This document shows, piece by piece, positions 1-8,641 of a stretch of 40,987 bases of DNA; the first letter of the stretch is position 1; each line of letters starts with the position of its first letter. Origin of the DNA: Brevundimonas sp. (lineage in GTDB: Bacteria > Pseudomonadota > Alphaproteobacteria > Caulobacterales > Caulobacteraceae); contig NZ_JABAZW010000142.1 of the NCBI RefSeq assembly GCF_018608325.1, forward strand, positions 325 to 41,311, read 5' to 3'. Under the pieces are notes generated by a model. That model was not told the DNA's origin, made no database searches, and was given only the letters and a program-made list of their open reading frames with translations. The position numbers and the translations under genes were made by a program.

Positions 1-1071
1 GGTCAGGCCGACTACGCCGACGGGCGGCTGGCTGAAGACGCCGGTGGCCACGGCCTCGTAGTCGAAGTGCTGGGCATTGTCGCGGAAGACGGTCTGGTGG
101 AAGGCGACGGCCTCGCGGATCGCCACGGGCGTCAGGTTCATCCGGTCGGTGACATCACCGATGGCCCAGATGTTTTCCGCCGTCGTCTTCGACCAGGGAT
201 CGACCTTGATCGCGCCCTCGTCGTTCAGTTCGACCCCGGCGTGCTCCAGACCCAGTTCCTTGACGTAGGGGATGCGGCCTGTGGCGAACATGACCACGTC
301 CGTCTCCAGCTTCATGCCGTTTTCAAGGTGGTTCACCAGACCCGTCTCGGTCTTCTCGATCGACTGGTGCTGACAGCCCAGGATCACCTTGATGCCGCGC
401 TTTTGAATTTCCGCCGCCAGATGGGCGCGGACGTCATCGTCAAAGCCGCGCAGGATGTTCGGCCCGCGATAGATCAGGGTCGTCTCCACGCCCAGACCGG
501 CGAAGATGCCCGCGAACTCCACTGCGATATAGCCGCCGCCTGCGATCAGGATGCGTTTGGGCAGTTCGGGCAGGTGGAAGGCTTCTTCGGATGTGATGGC
601 GTGTTCGATGCCGGGCAGGTCTTCCGGCTTCCAGGGGCGTCCGCCGGTGGCGATCAGGATTTTCTCAGCCGTGATCGTGCGGTTCTTGCCGATGATCTCG
701 ACCGTGTGCGCGTCCTTCAGGACTGCGCGGCCGTGGACCAGTTCGACACCTGCCTTGCCCAGATTGGCGGCGTAGATGCCCGACAGGCGGGCGATCTCGA
801 CATCCTTGGCCTCAAGGAATTTCGGCCAGTCGAACTTGGCGTTGTCGAAGGACCAGCCATAGCCCTCGGCGATCTCAAGCGCGTGGCTGACTTCCGAGGC
901 CATGACCATGAACTTCTTGGGCACGCAGCCCCGGATCACGCAGGTGCCCCCGACGCGGTATTCTTCCGCCACCGCCACCTTTTTGCCGTCCAGCGCCGTC
1001 AGCCGCGCCGCCCGCACCCCGCCCGAACCGGCGCCGATGACAAACAGGTCGTAGTCGTAGGTGGTGGACAT
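1..1071 (-). CDS. gor: Glutathione-disulfide reductase, 3' end cut by window edge
   Basis: This reading frame is open from ATG at 1071 to the window edge (357 codons) and is missing from the ORF track because it has no stop inside the window. The N-terminus has the FAD-binding GAGSGGVRAAR loop, followed by the redox-active disulfide in GGTCVIRGCVPKK, which is the form typical of glutathione reductase. The last visible residues (FSQPPVGVVGLT) match the start of the dimerisation domain. Family members are about 450-460 aa, so roughly 100 residues are missing. The enzyme uses NADPH to reduce glutathione disulfide in the cytoplasm. It lies downstream of rpiA on the same strand, so co-transcription is possible. 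Large plus-strand ORFs here (67..1104) are shadows. Confidence 0.92.
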   Translation of the reverse strand, partial: MSTTYDYDLFVIGAGSGGVRAARLTALDGKKVAVAEEYRVGGTCVIRGCVPKKFMVMASEVSHALEIAEGYGWSFDNAKFDWPKFLEAKDVEIARLSGIYAANLGKAGVELVHGRAVLKDAHTVEIIGKNRTITAEKILIATGGRPWKPEDLPGIEHAITSEEAFHLPELPKRILIAGGGYIAVEFAGIFAGLGVETTLIYRGPNILRGFDDDVRAHLAAEIQKRGIKVILGCQHQSIEKTETGLVNHLENGMKLETDVVMFATGRIPYVKELGLEHAGVELNDEGAIKVDPWSKTTAENIWAIGDVTDRMNLTPVAIREAVAFHQTVFRDNAQHFDYEAVATGVFSQPPVGVVGLT

Positions 1072-1189
1072 CTTCAACTCCGCACCCGACGCGCTCTGCG
1101 GTGAGCACGGCGGCGCAAGGGGACAAATCAGTAGGGCCGAACGGCTCAGGTCGATCTAGGCGCCGCCTGTGCGTCGGGCAAGGCGTGGC

Positions 1190-1400
1190 TCAGGGCGGCG
1201 ATGCCGCAGACTGCACGCGCGCGAAGCGATAGCGGGTCACGTCGCGGGTGGTCGACGCCCAGGGCAGCAGGCCCAACTGACGCCGCTCATCCAGCAGTTC
1301 CAGCCTCAGGCCGTTGGTGTCCGCCGAGCGTCGTGCCGCATCCGGCCAGTAGGCCGCTGAGGGCTACAGCCCCCAGACCGACCCGACTGGAAATGCTCAA
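1190..1400 (-). pseudogene. Small lipoprotein gene, apparently frameshifted
   Basis: Between rpiA and gor the minus strand encodes a lipoprotein-like N-terminus from a TTG at 1400 that overlaps the rpiA stop (TTGA). It reads MSISSRVGLGAVALSGLLAGCGTT, with a hydrophobic stretch and an LAGC lipobox. The frame then hits a stop after about 37 codons. A second frame, entered near GGCGGACACC, continues coherently as NGLRLELLDERRQLGLLPW and ends at TGA 1190-1192. A single-base indel would join them into a protein of about 70 aa. This may be a real frameshift, a sequencing error, or two unrelated fragments. No family was recognised. Confidence 0.35.
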
Positions 1401-2083
1401 GGGGTGATCGTCTCGACGTTGTCGTCGTGGCCGATGATGGCCAGATCGGCCAGATCCAGAAACAGGCCGTGCTCCACCACGCCGGTGATCAGCTTCAGAT
1501 CGTCAGCCAGACGGGCCGGATCTGTGATCGCCTTGCAGGCGGCGTCATAGATCAGGTTGCCGCCGTCGGTGCGGACCAGACCGCGATCCGCCTGACGCAC
1601 GCGTGCCGGGGCGGCGATGTCATGATCGGCCAGAACATCGGCGATGCGGTTGCCCGTGGTCTTGTGTCCGAAGGCGACGACCTCGATCGGCAGGGGGAAG
1701 GTTCCCAGCACCGGCACGACCTTGGCGGCGTCCGCGATGACGATGCAGCGGGCCGACGCCTCCCACACCAGTTTCTCACGCAGCAGGGCCGCGCCGCCGC
1801 CCTTGATCAGGGCCAGACCGGGGCCGATTTCGTCGGCGCCGTCGACGGTCAGGTCGATGCGCGGCGTGTCCTCCAGCGTGGACAGGGTCAGGCCCAGTTC
1901 ACGCGCCAGATCAGCGGTCTTTTCCGAGGTCGGCACGCAGCGCAGGTCGGGCAGGTTGCGCGCCGCCAGCGCCTTGACGAACCAGGCGGCGGTCGAGCCG
2001 GTGCCCAGTCCCACGATCATGCCCGCTTCAACGTGCTGGGCGGCGGCTTCGCCGGAAAGGCGTTTTTGATCATCTGCGCTCAT
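1397..2083 (-). CDS. rpiA: Ribose-5-phosphate isomerase A
   Basis: The 228-aa product has the family length and signature motifs: GLGTGSTAAWFV near residue 25 (phosphate binding), the catalytic-site DGADEI near residue 80, and KGGGAALLREK just after. It interconverts ribose-5-phosphate and ribulose-5-phosphate in the non-oxidative pentose phosphate pathway, in the cytoplasm. The ATG at 2083 gives the usual start, and the SseB-like gene is divergent 105 bp away. The plus-strand ORF 1427..2179 is an antisense shadow. Confidence 0.95.
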   Translation of the reverse strand: MSADDQKRLSGEAAAQHVEAGMIVGLGTGSTAAWFVKALAARNLPDLRCVPTSEKTADLARELGLTLSTLEDTPRIDLTVDGADEIGPGLALIKGGGAALLREKLVWEASARCIVIADAAKVVPVLGTFPLPIEVVAFGHKTTGNRIADVLADHDIAAPARVRQADRGLVRTDGGNLIYDAACKAITDPARLADDLKLITGVVEHGLFLDLADLAIIGHDDNVETITP

Positions 2084-2188
2084 GCCCGCTCCATACGGGC
2101 TGTGCGCGAAGGCGTGAAGGGGGCAGGGCTTGGGGCAGGCGACAATCGTGCTATTCGCGGGCTGATCGTTTCAGACTGAGGTAAGCCC

Positions 2189-2884
2189 GTGTCATCAATA
2201 AACCTGTTGGAAGCCGCTCTGGACGCCGCCTTCTCGGACCCGTCGCGGCAAGGCGGCGTGCAGACGGCCTTGCTGGCCGCCGAGCTCTATGTGTCGCCGA
2301 CCGGCGGCAAACCTGCTGACGGCGTGGTTCTGGGGCGTGACGCGCCGTTCCGCCTTAACGGCATTGTCCTGCAGGAAGGGCATAACGCCACCGCCGCCTT
2401 CACGCGGACAGAGTTCGCCACCGCCCTGTTTGGTGAACCCGCAAGTATGGCCATTCGCGGTCGTCATCTGCTGGAAGCCTTCATTGGCGGGTGGATCGTG
2501 CTGAATCCGGGGCAGGAGAGAGGGCTGGTGCTGTCTCCAGCTGATATCGCAGCCATTCTAGCGCACGCGGGCGATGCGCAGCCTACCGTCGAAGATCCGA
2601 ACATCGAAGTCTTGACGCCAGAGCCCGCGCCAACCGCTCTGATTGCGAACATGAAGGTAGTGCTGGACCATCCCGCAATCCGTTCGGCCTGGGTGTCGAC
2701 GACGCGGGATCGGACGACCGGGCAAACCGGATGGCGGATGGAGGTCTATGGCGACCTTGAACTGGCCGAAGTCCGCGAGCGCGTACGTCAGGGCACCCGT
2801 GGTCTGGACTTCGGCGATGAGCCGCTGGATCTGCTGATCGGCCCCGCGTCCGACGCGGTCGGCGCAGGCCTGCGGATCATCTGA
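2189..2884 (+). CDS. SseB-like protein
   Basis: This 231-aa protein starts at GTG 2189. Its N-terminal part (about residues 1-120) resembles the SseB N-terminal domain, with an LLAAELYVSP region and a TRTEFATALFG stretch. The C-terminal part (about 135-231) resembles the SseB C-terminal domain. SseB was named for enhanced serine sensitivity in E. coli; its biochemical role is unclear, so no reaction is proposed. No signal peptide or membrane segment is visible, so it should be cytoplasmic. It is divergent from rpiA and convergent with glmU, with 6 bp between the two stops. The assignment rests on recognising the domain style, not on a search. Confidence 0.6.
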   Translation: MSSINLLEAALDAAFSDPSRQGGVQTALLAAELYVSPTGGKPADGVVLGRDAPFRLNGIVLQEGHNATAAFTRTEFATALFGEPASMAIRGRHLLEAFIGGWIVLNPGQERGLVLSPADIAAILAHAGDAQPTVEDPNIEVLTPEPAPTALIANMKVVLDHPAIRSAWVSTTRDRTTGQTGWRMEVYGDLELAEVRERVRQGTRGLDFGDEPLDLLIGPASDAVGAGLRII

Positions 2885-2890
2885 TCCGGG

Positions 2891-4243
2891 TCAGTTCTTG
2901 CCGGACGCCTTGGCGGCCTTGGCCTTCTCGCGGAAGGCGGCTCCAGCGTCCGGCTTGAACGCCTGGCGGGCGCGACCAAAGGCCAGGGCGTCGGCGGGCA
3001 CGTCCTTGGTGATGACCGAGCCGGAGGCGACGATGGCCCCGGCGCCAACGCTGACCGGCGCAACCAGCGAAGAGTTTGAGCCGATGAAGGCGCCGTCGCC
3101 GATCTCGGTGCGGGCCTTGTTGAAGCCGTCGTAGTTGCAGAAGATCGTACCTGCGCCGATGTTCGCGCCCGCGCCGACCGCGCCGTCGCCCAGATAGGCC
3201 AGGTGGTTGGCCTTGGCCCCTTCGCCCAGTTTGACGTTCTTGACCTCGACGAAGTTGCCGACCTTGACCCCTGTGGACAGGTCCGCGCCGGGGCGCAGGC
3301 GGGCATAGGGGCCGACCTCGGCGCCGGATGCGACGCGGGCGCCTTCGATGTGGCTGAAGCTACGGATGCGGGCGCCGCCTTCGATGCGGGCTCCGGGGCC
3401 GAAGACGACGAAGGGTTCGATGACCGTCCCGCCGCCGATCTCTGTGTCCCAGGCGAAGTGGACCGTGTCAGGCGCGCTCATGGTCACGCCAGCGGCCAGG
3501 AAGGTCTCGCGCTGCACCTTCTGGAACAGGGCCTCGGCCTGGGCCAGTTCACCCTGCGCGTTGACGCCCATTACGGAGTCTTCGGGCGCGAAGACGGCGC
3601 GGGTCGGGTGGTCGGCCTTGCGGGCCAGTTCGACCACGTCGGTCAGGTAGTATTCGCCCTTGGCGTTGTCGTTCCTCACGTCCGCCAGCAGCGAGAACAG
3701 CAGGGCGGCAGGGGCGGCCATGACGCCGGAGTTGCAGGCGGTGATAGCCAGAACCTCGGGTGAAGCCTCCTTGGCCTCGGTTATGGCGGTCAGGGTGTCG
3801 CCTTCGATGATCAGCCGCCCATAGGCACCCGGATCGCGCGCTTCAAAGCCGATGACCGTCACGCCCGTTGATCCGAAAACGGGTTCGATATCGGCGGCCT
3901 TCAGCAGCGGCACATCGCCATAGGTGACCACCACCTCGCCCTCGAACCCGGCCAACGCCTGTTCCGCCGCGCGGACGGCGTGACCCGTGCCCAGCGGCGG
4001 GTCTTGAACCGCGATGGCCGCTTCGCCCAGACGTTTGACGACATGGGCGCGGACCTCGGGCGAATGAACGCCGACCACCACCACGATCCGCTCGCAGCCC
4101 AGCGCCTCGGCGGCGTCAATGGCGTGGTCCAGCATGGCGCGTCCGCCAACCGGGTGCAGCACCTTGGGCAGCGGCGATTTCATCCGCGTGCCTTGCCCGG
4201 CGGCGAGAATGATGGCGGCGCGAGCGCGTGTCTGGCTGGTCAT
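2891..4243 (-). CDS. glmU: Bifunctional N-acetylglucosamine-1-phosphate uridyltransferase / glucosamine-1-phosphate acetyltransferase
   Basis: The 450-aa product is full length for GlmU. The N-terminal uridyltransferase domain has the nucleotide-binding [18 protein letters not shown] (residues about 13-30). The GDVPL metal site lies near residue 108. The C-terminal half is a left-handed beta-helix acetyltransferase with hexapeptide repeats, including [15 protein letters not shown]. GlmU acetylates glucosamine-1-phosphate and then transfers UMP to make UDP-GlcNAc for peptidoglycan and lipopolysaccharide. The ATG at 4243 gives the canonical N-terminus. Upstream is a REP-like palindrome, and gph is divergent. 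Confidence 0.96.
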   Translation of the reverse strand: MTSQTRARAAIILAAGQGTRMKSPLPKVLHPVGGRAMLDHAIDAAEALGCERIVVVVGVHSPEVRAHVVKRLGEAAIAVQDPPLGTGHAVRAAEQALAGFEGEVVVTYGDVPLLKAADIEPVFGSTGVTVIGFEARDPGAYGRLIIEGDTLTAITEAKEASPEVLAITACNSGVMAAPAALLFSLLADVRNDNAKGEYYLTDVVELARKADHPTRAVFAPEDSVMGVNAQGELAQAEALFQKVQRETFLAAGVTMSAPDTVHFAWDTEIGGGTVIEPFVVFGPGARIEGGARIRSFSHIEGARVASGAEVGPYARLRPGADLSTGVKVGNFVEVKNVKLGEGAKANHLAYLGDGAVGAGANIGAGTIFCNYDGFNKARTEIGDGAFIGSNSSLVAPVSVGAGAIVASGSVITKDVPADALAFGRARQAFKPDAGAAFREKAKAAKASGKN

Positions 4244-4324
4244 GAATCGTCCCGGCGTCTAGGTCTTCCTTCGCCGTCTACAATGCGCAGGCGAGCAATA
4301 GAACCGTCATCAGCTTTTGACGCC

Positions 4325-4431
4325 GTCATCCTCGGGCTTGACCCGAGGATCGGGCGCTGGGCGTGACATGCTGCTTGTTTCGTCGCACGTGCGGCGGAAC
4401 CTCCGATCCTCGGGTGAAGCCCGAGGATGAC
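4325..4431. repeat. REP-like inverted repeat
   Basis: Two nearly complementary arms, GTCATCCTCGGGCTTGACCC and the matching copy ending in CCGAGGATGAC, lie about 55 bp apart between the divergent genes glmU and gph. Each arm is itself an imperfect palindrome around TCGGGCTTGACCCGA. Short palindromes of this kind are dispersed in many alphaproteobacterial genomes. Genome-wide copy number cannot be judged from this window. Confidence 0.6.
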
Positions 4432-4452
4432 GAACAAGGATGACCTGAGACC

Positions 4453-5172
4453 ATGACCCATCGCGACCTAGAAGGCTGGACCATCGCCTTTGATCTGGAT
4501 GGGACGCTGGTCGATTCCGCGCCGGACCTGATCGGAACCCTGAACCGGCTTCTGGTCGAAGAGGGTCTGCCGACGGTCGCGATGGAAGAGGCGCAAAAGC
4601 TGATCGGCTCCGGAGCGCGGGCCCTGCTGGTTCATGGCTTTGAGGCAGCAGGCGCATCGGTCGAGCGCGCGGAATCCGACGAGTTGTTCGAACGGTTCCT
4701 GACCGACTACACCGCCCATATCGCTGACGGCTCCCTGCCGTTCGAAGGCGTGGTCGAGACGCTGGAGCGGTTGACGGAGCGCGGCGCTATTCTGGTGGTG
4801 GCCACCAACAAGCGCTCGGACCTGTCGGAACTGCTGCTTGAAAAACTGGAACTGACCCGGCATTTCGCCGCCATCGTCGGTCCCGACCGCGTCAGCGCCC
4901 GCAAACCTTCCGGCGCCCATCTGAAGGAGGCCGTCACTCAGGCCGGTGGTGATCCCGAACGCGCCATCATGGTCGGTGACGCCGCGCCCGACGCCGGTGC
5001 AGCGCGTGACGCAGGCATGCCCTGCATCCTGACCACCTTCGGCTATACCCCCGTGCCGGTCGAGACGTTGGGCGGCGACGTGTTGATCGACGCCTTTGAA
5101 GACGTTGAGGAAGCCATCGACGGCGTCCTGTCCGACTTCTACGTCCTGAAGGCGCTCAAAGGGATGATGTAG
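4453..5172 (+). CDS. gph: Phosphoglycolate phosphatase (HAD family)
   Basis: The 239-aa HAD-superfamily hydrolase has motif I FDLDGTLVDSAPDL at about residues 13-26, with two catalytic aspartates. Motif II is VVATNK, motif III falls near the ARKPSG lysine, and motif IV is MVGDAAPDAGAARDAGM. A helical cap follows motif I, as in Gph. It probably dephosphorylates 2-phosphoglycolate. HAD substrate ranges overlap, so another small phosphoester is possible. It is cytoplasmic and lies upstream of a transporter gene on the same strand with a 108-bp gap, so co-transcription is uncertain. Confidence 0.85.
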   Translation: MTHRDLEGWTIAFDLDGTLVDSAPDLIGTLNRLLVEEGLPTVAMEEAQKLIGSGARALLVHGFEAAGASVERAESDELFERFLTDYTAHIADGSLPFEGVVETLERLTERGAILVVATNKRSDLSELLLEKLELTRHFAAIVGPDRVSARKPSGAHLKEAVTQAGGDPERAIMVGDAAPDAGAARDAGMPCILTTFGYTPVPVETLGGDVLIDAFEDVEEAIDGVLSDFYVLKALKGMM

Positions 5173-5280
5173 AAAAACTGAGGGTGGGTTGCAGAAAAAC
5201 TGACGCCCGAACCCGCGCCGGTACGGTTGCGGATTGCGGGCGCAATGGACAGATTGGCGCACTGTTTTGAAAGTACGTCC

Positions 5281-6570
5281 ATGCTCGCCCGCCTCTTCAA
5301 AATCCCCCTGTGGCAACGCACAGCCGCAGGGTTCGCCCTGGGCATCCTTGCTGGACTGATACTGAGAGAAAAGGCCGAGGTCTGGCTCCAGCCGATCGGC
5401 GACGTCTATCTGAACCTGATCCGCATGGTGGTCGCGCCTCTGGTGCTGTTCACCATCGCCAGCTCCATCGCCAAGCTGGGCGAGGGGGCAGGGGCCGTGC
5501 GTCTGGGTGTGCGCACCATCGTCTGGTTCGCCATCACCTCCCTGTTGGCCGTTCTGGTCGGTTTCGCCTTTGGTCACATCATCAATCCGGGCGTGGGCCT
5601 GTCCAACCTGCCACTGGGCGAGGTCAAGGAACGGGTGATCCCGACTCCGCTTGAGGTTCTGATCGGCGTGGTGCCGCGCAACCCGTTTGCGGCTCTTGCC
5701 GAGGGCAAGGTGCTGCAGATCATCTTCTTCTCGGCGCTTGTCGGGATGGCGCTGGTGGCGCTGGGCGACCGGGCGCAGGGCGTACGGCGGCTGGTGGACG
5801 AAGGCGCCGCAGTCGTCTTCCGCATCACCCGCTGGGTGATCCAGCTGACGCCCATCGGCGTGTTCGGCCTGATCGGTTCCGTGGTCGGCGGTTACGGCTG
5901 GGAAGCCCTGCTGCCCCTGCTCAAGTTCATCGCCGCCATCTATGCCGCCTGCCTGTTCCACATCCTGATCGTCTATTCGGGTCTGTTGAAGTTGCATGGG
6001 CTGAAGGTCCGCAGCTTCTTCCGCGGCGCCTTTGCCGCGCAACAGACTGCCTTCGCTACCTCGTCGTCGCTGGGCACCCTGCCGATCACCCTGCGCCAGA
6101 CGGTCGAGCGTCTGGGCGTACCCCAGGCCTATGCCGCCTTCGCCGTGCCCCTGGGCGCCAATGTGAAGATGGACGGCTGCGGCGCCATCTATCCGGCCAT
6201 CGCCGCGATTTTCATCGCCCAGTATTTCAAGATCGACCTGACGATCACCCAGTACATCCTGATCGGCCTCACGGCGGTTCTGGGCTCGCTGGGCACGGCG
6301 GGGGTTCCGGGAACCTCCATCGTCATGCTGACCCTGACCCTGTCCACAGCGGGCCTGCCGCTGGAAGGCATCGGCTATATCGTCGCCATCGACCGCATCA
6401 TCGACATGATGCGCACAGCGACCAATGTGACCGGCCAGATGGTCGTGCCGGTGCTGGTGGCCAAGGAAGAAGGCATCCTGAACGAGGACATCTATAACGG
6501 TCACGTCGCCTGGCTGCCGGGCGACCCGGATGCGGACACCGCAGAGACGGTGAAAGCCGCAGGAATCTGA
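5281..6570 (+). CDS. Dicarboxylate/amino acid:cation symporter (DAACS family)
   Basis: The 429-aa inner-membrane protein carries the family landmarks in order: hydrophobic N-terminal helices, the serine-rich hairpin TSSSLGTLPIT, the KMDGCGA motif replacing the usual NMDGT, the second hairpin AGVPGTSIVM, and the DRIIDMMRTATNVTG helix. It should import C4-dicarboxylates or acidic amino acids with sodium or protons. The NVTG motif is followed by Q where sodium-coupled relatives have D, which hints at altered cation coupling. The track ORF starts at 5227, but ATG 5281 gives a start typical of the family (MLARLFKIPLWQR). The 717-aa minus-strand ORF over this locus is a shadow. Confidence 0.9.
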   Translation: MLARLFKIPLWQRTAAGFALGILAGLILREKAEVWLQPIGDVYLNLIRMVVAPLVLFTIASSIAKLGEGAGAVRLGVRTIVWFAITSLLAVLVGFAFGHIINPGVGLSNLPLGEVKERVIPTPLEVLIGVVPRNPFAALAEGKVLQIIFFSALVGMALVALGDRAQGVRRLVDEGAAVVFRITRWVIQLTPIGVFGLIGSVVGGYGWEALLPLLKFIAAIYAACLFHILIVYSGLLKLHGLKVRSFFRGAFAAQQTAFATSSSLGTLPITLRQTVERLGVPQAYAAFAVPLGANVKMDGCGAIYPAIAAIFIAQYFKIDLTITQYILIGLTAVLGSLGTAGVPGTSIVMLTLTLSTAGLPLEGIGYIVAIDRIIDMMRTATNVTGQMVVPVLVAKEEGILNEDIYNGHVAWLPGDPDADTAETVKAAGI

Positions 6571-6626
6571 AACGGACGCTTGCGTGATGCGGAGGAGCGG
6601 GCTACATCGCCGCCTCCGCAAGGCAA

Positions 6627-6701
6627 GGACGCGTAGCTCAGCGGGAGAGCACCTCGTTCACACCGAGGGGGTCACAGGTTCAATCCCTGTCGCGTCCACC
6701 A
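6627..6701 (+). tRNA. tRNA-Val (anticodon CAC)
   Basis: A full cloverleaf can be folded. The acceptor stem GGACGCG pairs with CGCGTCC, the D arm contains TAGCTCAGCGGGAGAGC, and the anticodon stem CCTCG/CGAGG closes the loop TTCACAC (anticodon CAC). The T arm contains GGTTCAATCCC, and CCA is encoded. It is intact and is not the site used by the prophage. Confidence 0.97.
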
Positions 6702-6924
6702 TCCTTCCCTTTTAAGCGATTGCCCGACACCGCTGTTTTGCAGGGCTTGTCTGGCGGCAGACACTCGGCGATCGTGCCAAGTCAAATACAGGAAAGCCGT
6801 CGCCCTGCGATGAGAACGACGGCTCAGGCTGCCGCGGCCGATCGGCATGCGAATCTGGACCGTTTTAGGAATGGTCCGCCGTCAGATCGGCCGTGGGGTA
6901 GTCACGCGGGCTCAAGGCTACGGT

Positions 6925-7347
6925 CTACGTGCACTCACATTTCAGACCAATGACATGATTGGGTGGCAGGTTGGTGCCACCGGTTTGCGGCGCCACCTTG
7001 TGACCCCAGTTGGCGCCATTGCCTCCATAAAGAATGGCCCGGCATTGTTGCTGCAACTCGACGCCGGCGATCCGACCCGCGATTTCCGGGTGGTGATATG
7101 TGGTCGGTCCACGCAGTTGGCGGAGCGTTGCACTGTCACGCGGGACCAGCAGCACGGTTTCGCCATTTCCAATCGCGAAAAGCTGCCTGTTTTCAGCATC
7201 CTTTGCGGCGCATTCAGCGACTTGCATCGGAGCGAAACTGGCTTTGGCGACGGTGGCTGACGCCCCGCTTGCATGAATGGACGCCGCAGCCAAGGCGACG
7301 GTTGCTGTAATCGCGGCAAATACTGGAACTTGATAAGACTTTTTCAA
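6925..7347 (-). CDS. Small secreted protein of unknown function
   Basis: The track ORF starts at 7377, but a TTG at 7347 is preceded by GGGAGG five bases upstream. It gives MKKSYQVPVFAAITATVALA, a classic signal peptide with likely cleavage near ASIHASGA. The mature protein of about 115 aa has three cysteines (AECAAK and LKCECT, with QQCRAI between) and no domain I recognise. It sits between tRNA-Val and the tRNA-Lys scar, so it is most likely a host gene. The flanks 6702-6924 and 7348-7636 hold no other convincing gene. Confidence 0.55.
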   Translation of the reverse strand: MKKSYQVPVFAAITATVALAAASIHASGASATVAKASFAPMQVAECAAKDAENRQLFAIGNGETVLLVPRDSATLRQLRGPTTYHHPEIAGRIAGVELQQQCRAILYGGNGANWGHKVAPQTGGTNLPPNHVIGLKCECT

Positions 7348-7636
7348 AATGGCCTCCCTAAGGCGTCTAGTTTTCACCCTCTAACCGAGCGTGTTATCGT
7401 CCGAAGACGCCATTGGGATAACATGGATTCATCAACTTGGAAGTGTGCAAAAATCTCCCATAGTTGTGTTTTGCGGGCTCTCCGCCGCATTGGGAGCGAT
7501 GTTGCGCTTTCAGCCGCTTCACCGCGCTTCAGGTAGAAGTTGCGTGGGTTGGAAGGGCGGTATGGCGCAGCCGAGAGCGCGTCGCGCCGGGTTGCTCTAA
7601 AGCCGGTCAGTGCTCGCATATGCGCTGAAAAGACGA

Positions 7637-7687
7637 TGGTGGGTGATCACAGGTTCGAACTGTGGACCCGCTGATTAAGAGTCAGAG
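7637..7687 (-). other. Prophage attachment site: displaced 3' half of tRNA-Lys(CTT)
   Basis: Read on the minus strand, this segment runs CTGACTCTTAATCAG (anticodon arm, anticodon CTT), then CGGGTC, the T arm CACAGTTCGAACCTGTG, the 3' acceptor strand ATCACCC, and ends in ACCA. The 5' half (acceptor strand and D arm) is absent; the sequence just upstream is AT-rich and unlike a tRNA. Integration into a tRNA 3' end leaves such a fragment at one prophage end while the phage copy rebuilds the tRNA at the other. The orientation predicts an intact tRNA-Lys beyond the right edge. The exact core boundary, near 7687, is uncertain. Confidence 0.8.
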
Positions 7688-7801
7688 GCGAGGCGTTGAT
7701 TTTACTGATATTCGCTTGATTGTTCTGTGAATGTTTACGGCTGCTAAACGACTGATTTGATTGGAGTATGATGTTGAGTCTGACGGGCGATGCGGTTGGC
7801 T

Positions 7802-8605
7802 CTAGTGCGGCTTGCTGGCCCATATAATCACTGTCTCGCCAGCTAGGTTTTCGATGAGCCTCTCTCGGATGAGAGGCTCATCCTCCTCATCAGGAGACAC
7901 AATGGTCGCGACTGACCGAACTTCAAATCCGACCCCTTTCAGAAACTCGGCCAGTCTGGTGTGCCTGAAATAGTGGATGTGCCACGGCGGCGCCCACCAC
8001 TTCCAATCCTGACGCTCTGCCTGCGCCTTGGCGCTTCCCCAGTGCGGTAGAGCGAGTATCAGCAGGCCGCCAGGGCGAAGCAAATCCCAGAACTTTCTCA
8101 GCGCTGCATATGGATCCGGCATGTGTTCAAGTGCGTGGCTTGAGCAAATGGCGCCAACCCCACTTAGGATAGGAAAATCCGGGTCAAGGACCGTTCCCGA
8201 CCATGCCTGAGCGCCATGGGCGCGAATAAATGAGGTAGCGTCGCCGTTCGGATCTATACCCCAAGCGTCATATCCAATCCGCGACCATTCAATGGGCCCG
8301 AGGCCGTGGGAGCAGCCTACGTCCATCAATGTCTCGCCATCCTGAATGCCGTTGCACCGCAGATCGCGTTGAAAATCAGCAGCCTGTTGACGCCAAGGGG
8401 ACGGATCGCGCAACCAATCCGCCGCTATTCCATCGCCTTGGTCACTGAAGCAGTTCTTCTCTCGATATGCGTTTGACAAGTCCGGTATGGGCCAAATCAT
8501 TTCGGCTCCGCACTCACATTCGACAAGCCTCCAGTCGTCGTGACGCAAGGTCACTGCACCAGATCGGGACGCGCAAGCGGGACAGATGAAGCGTTCGTGG
8601 AGCAT
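7802..8605 (-). CDS. SAM-dependent methyltransferase with N-terminal zinc ribbon
   Basis: The 267-aa protein begins with a CPAC...CECG zinc-ribbon-like pair (residues 8-11 and 30-32). A class I methyltransferase fold follows: SAM-binding motif LMDVGCSHGLG (about 93-103), then SSHALEHMPDPYAALRKFW and LRPGGLLILALP in the order seen in the type 11/12 families. The substrate is unknown. It is the last gene before the attachment site, next to the tailspike, and both are less GC-rich than their surroundings. That position suits a cargo gene altering the lysogen, for example by modifying surface sugars, but this is inference. Start ATG 8605. Confidence 0.75.
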   Translation of the reverse strand: MLHERFICPACASRSGAVTLRHDDWRLVECECGAEMIWPIPDLSNAYREKNCFSDQGDGIAADWLRDPSPWRQQAADFQRDLRCNGIQDGETLMDVGCSHGLGPIEWSRIGYDAWGIDPNGDATSFIRAHGAQAWSGTVLDPDFPILSGVGAICSSHALEHMPDPYAALRKFWDLLRPGGLLILALPHWGSAKAQAERQDWKWWAPPWHIHYFRHTRLAEFLKGVGFEVRSVATIVSPDEEDEPLIRERLIENLAGETVIIWASKPH

Positions 8606-8641
8606 TGAAAATTATCGCTCCAATAATCCTCGAGCGCAAGG

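Noticed and set aside
67-1104. 345-residue plus-strand ORF at the window start
   Set aside because: It is the antisense shadow of the glutathione reductase gene, which has FAD and disulfide motifs.
4468-6621. 717-residue minus-strand ORF over gph and the symporter
   Set aside because: It is antisense to two well-recognised genes, has low-complexity His/Gln/Asp-rich sequence typical of a GC-rich shadow frame, and matches no family.
7374-7619. 81-residue minus-strand ORF beside the attachment site
   Set aside because: It has no recognisable pattern and no supporting ribosome site. I treat the region as intergenic.
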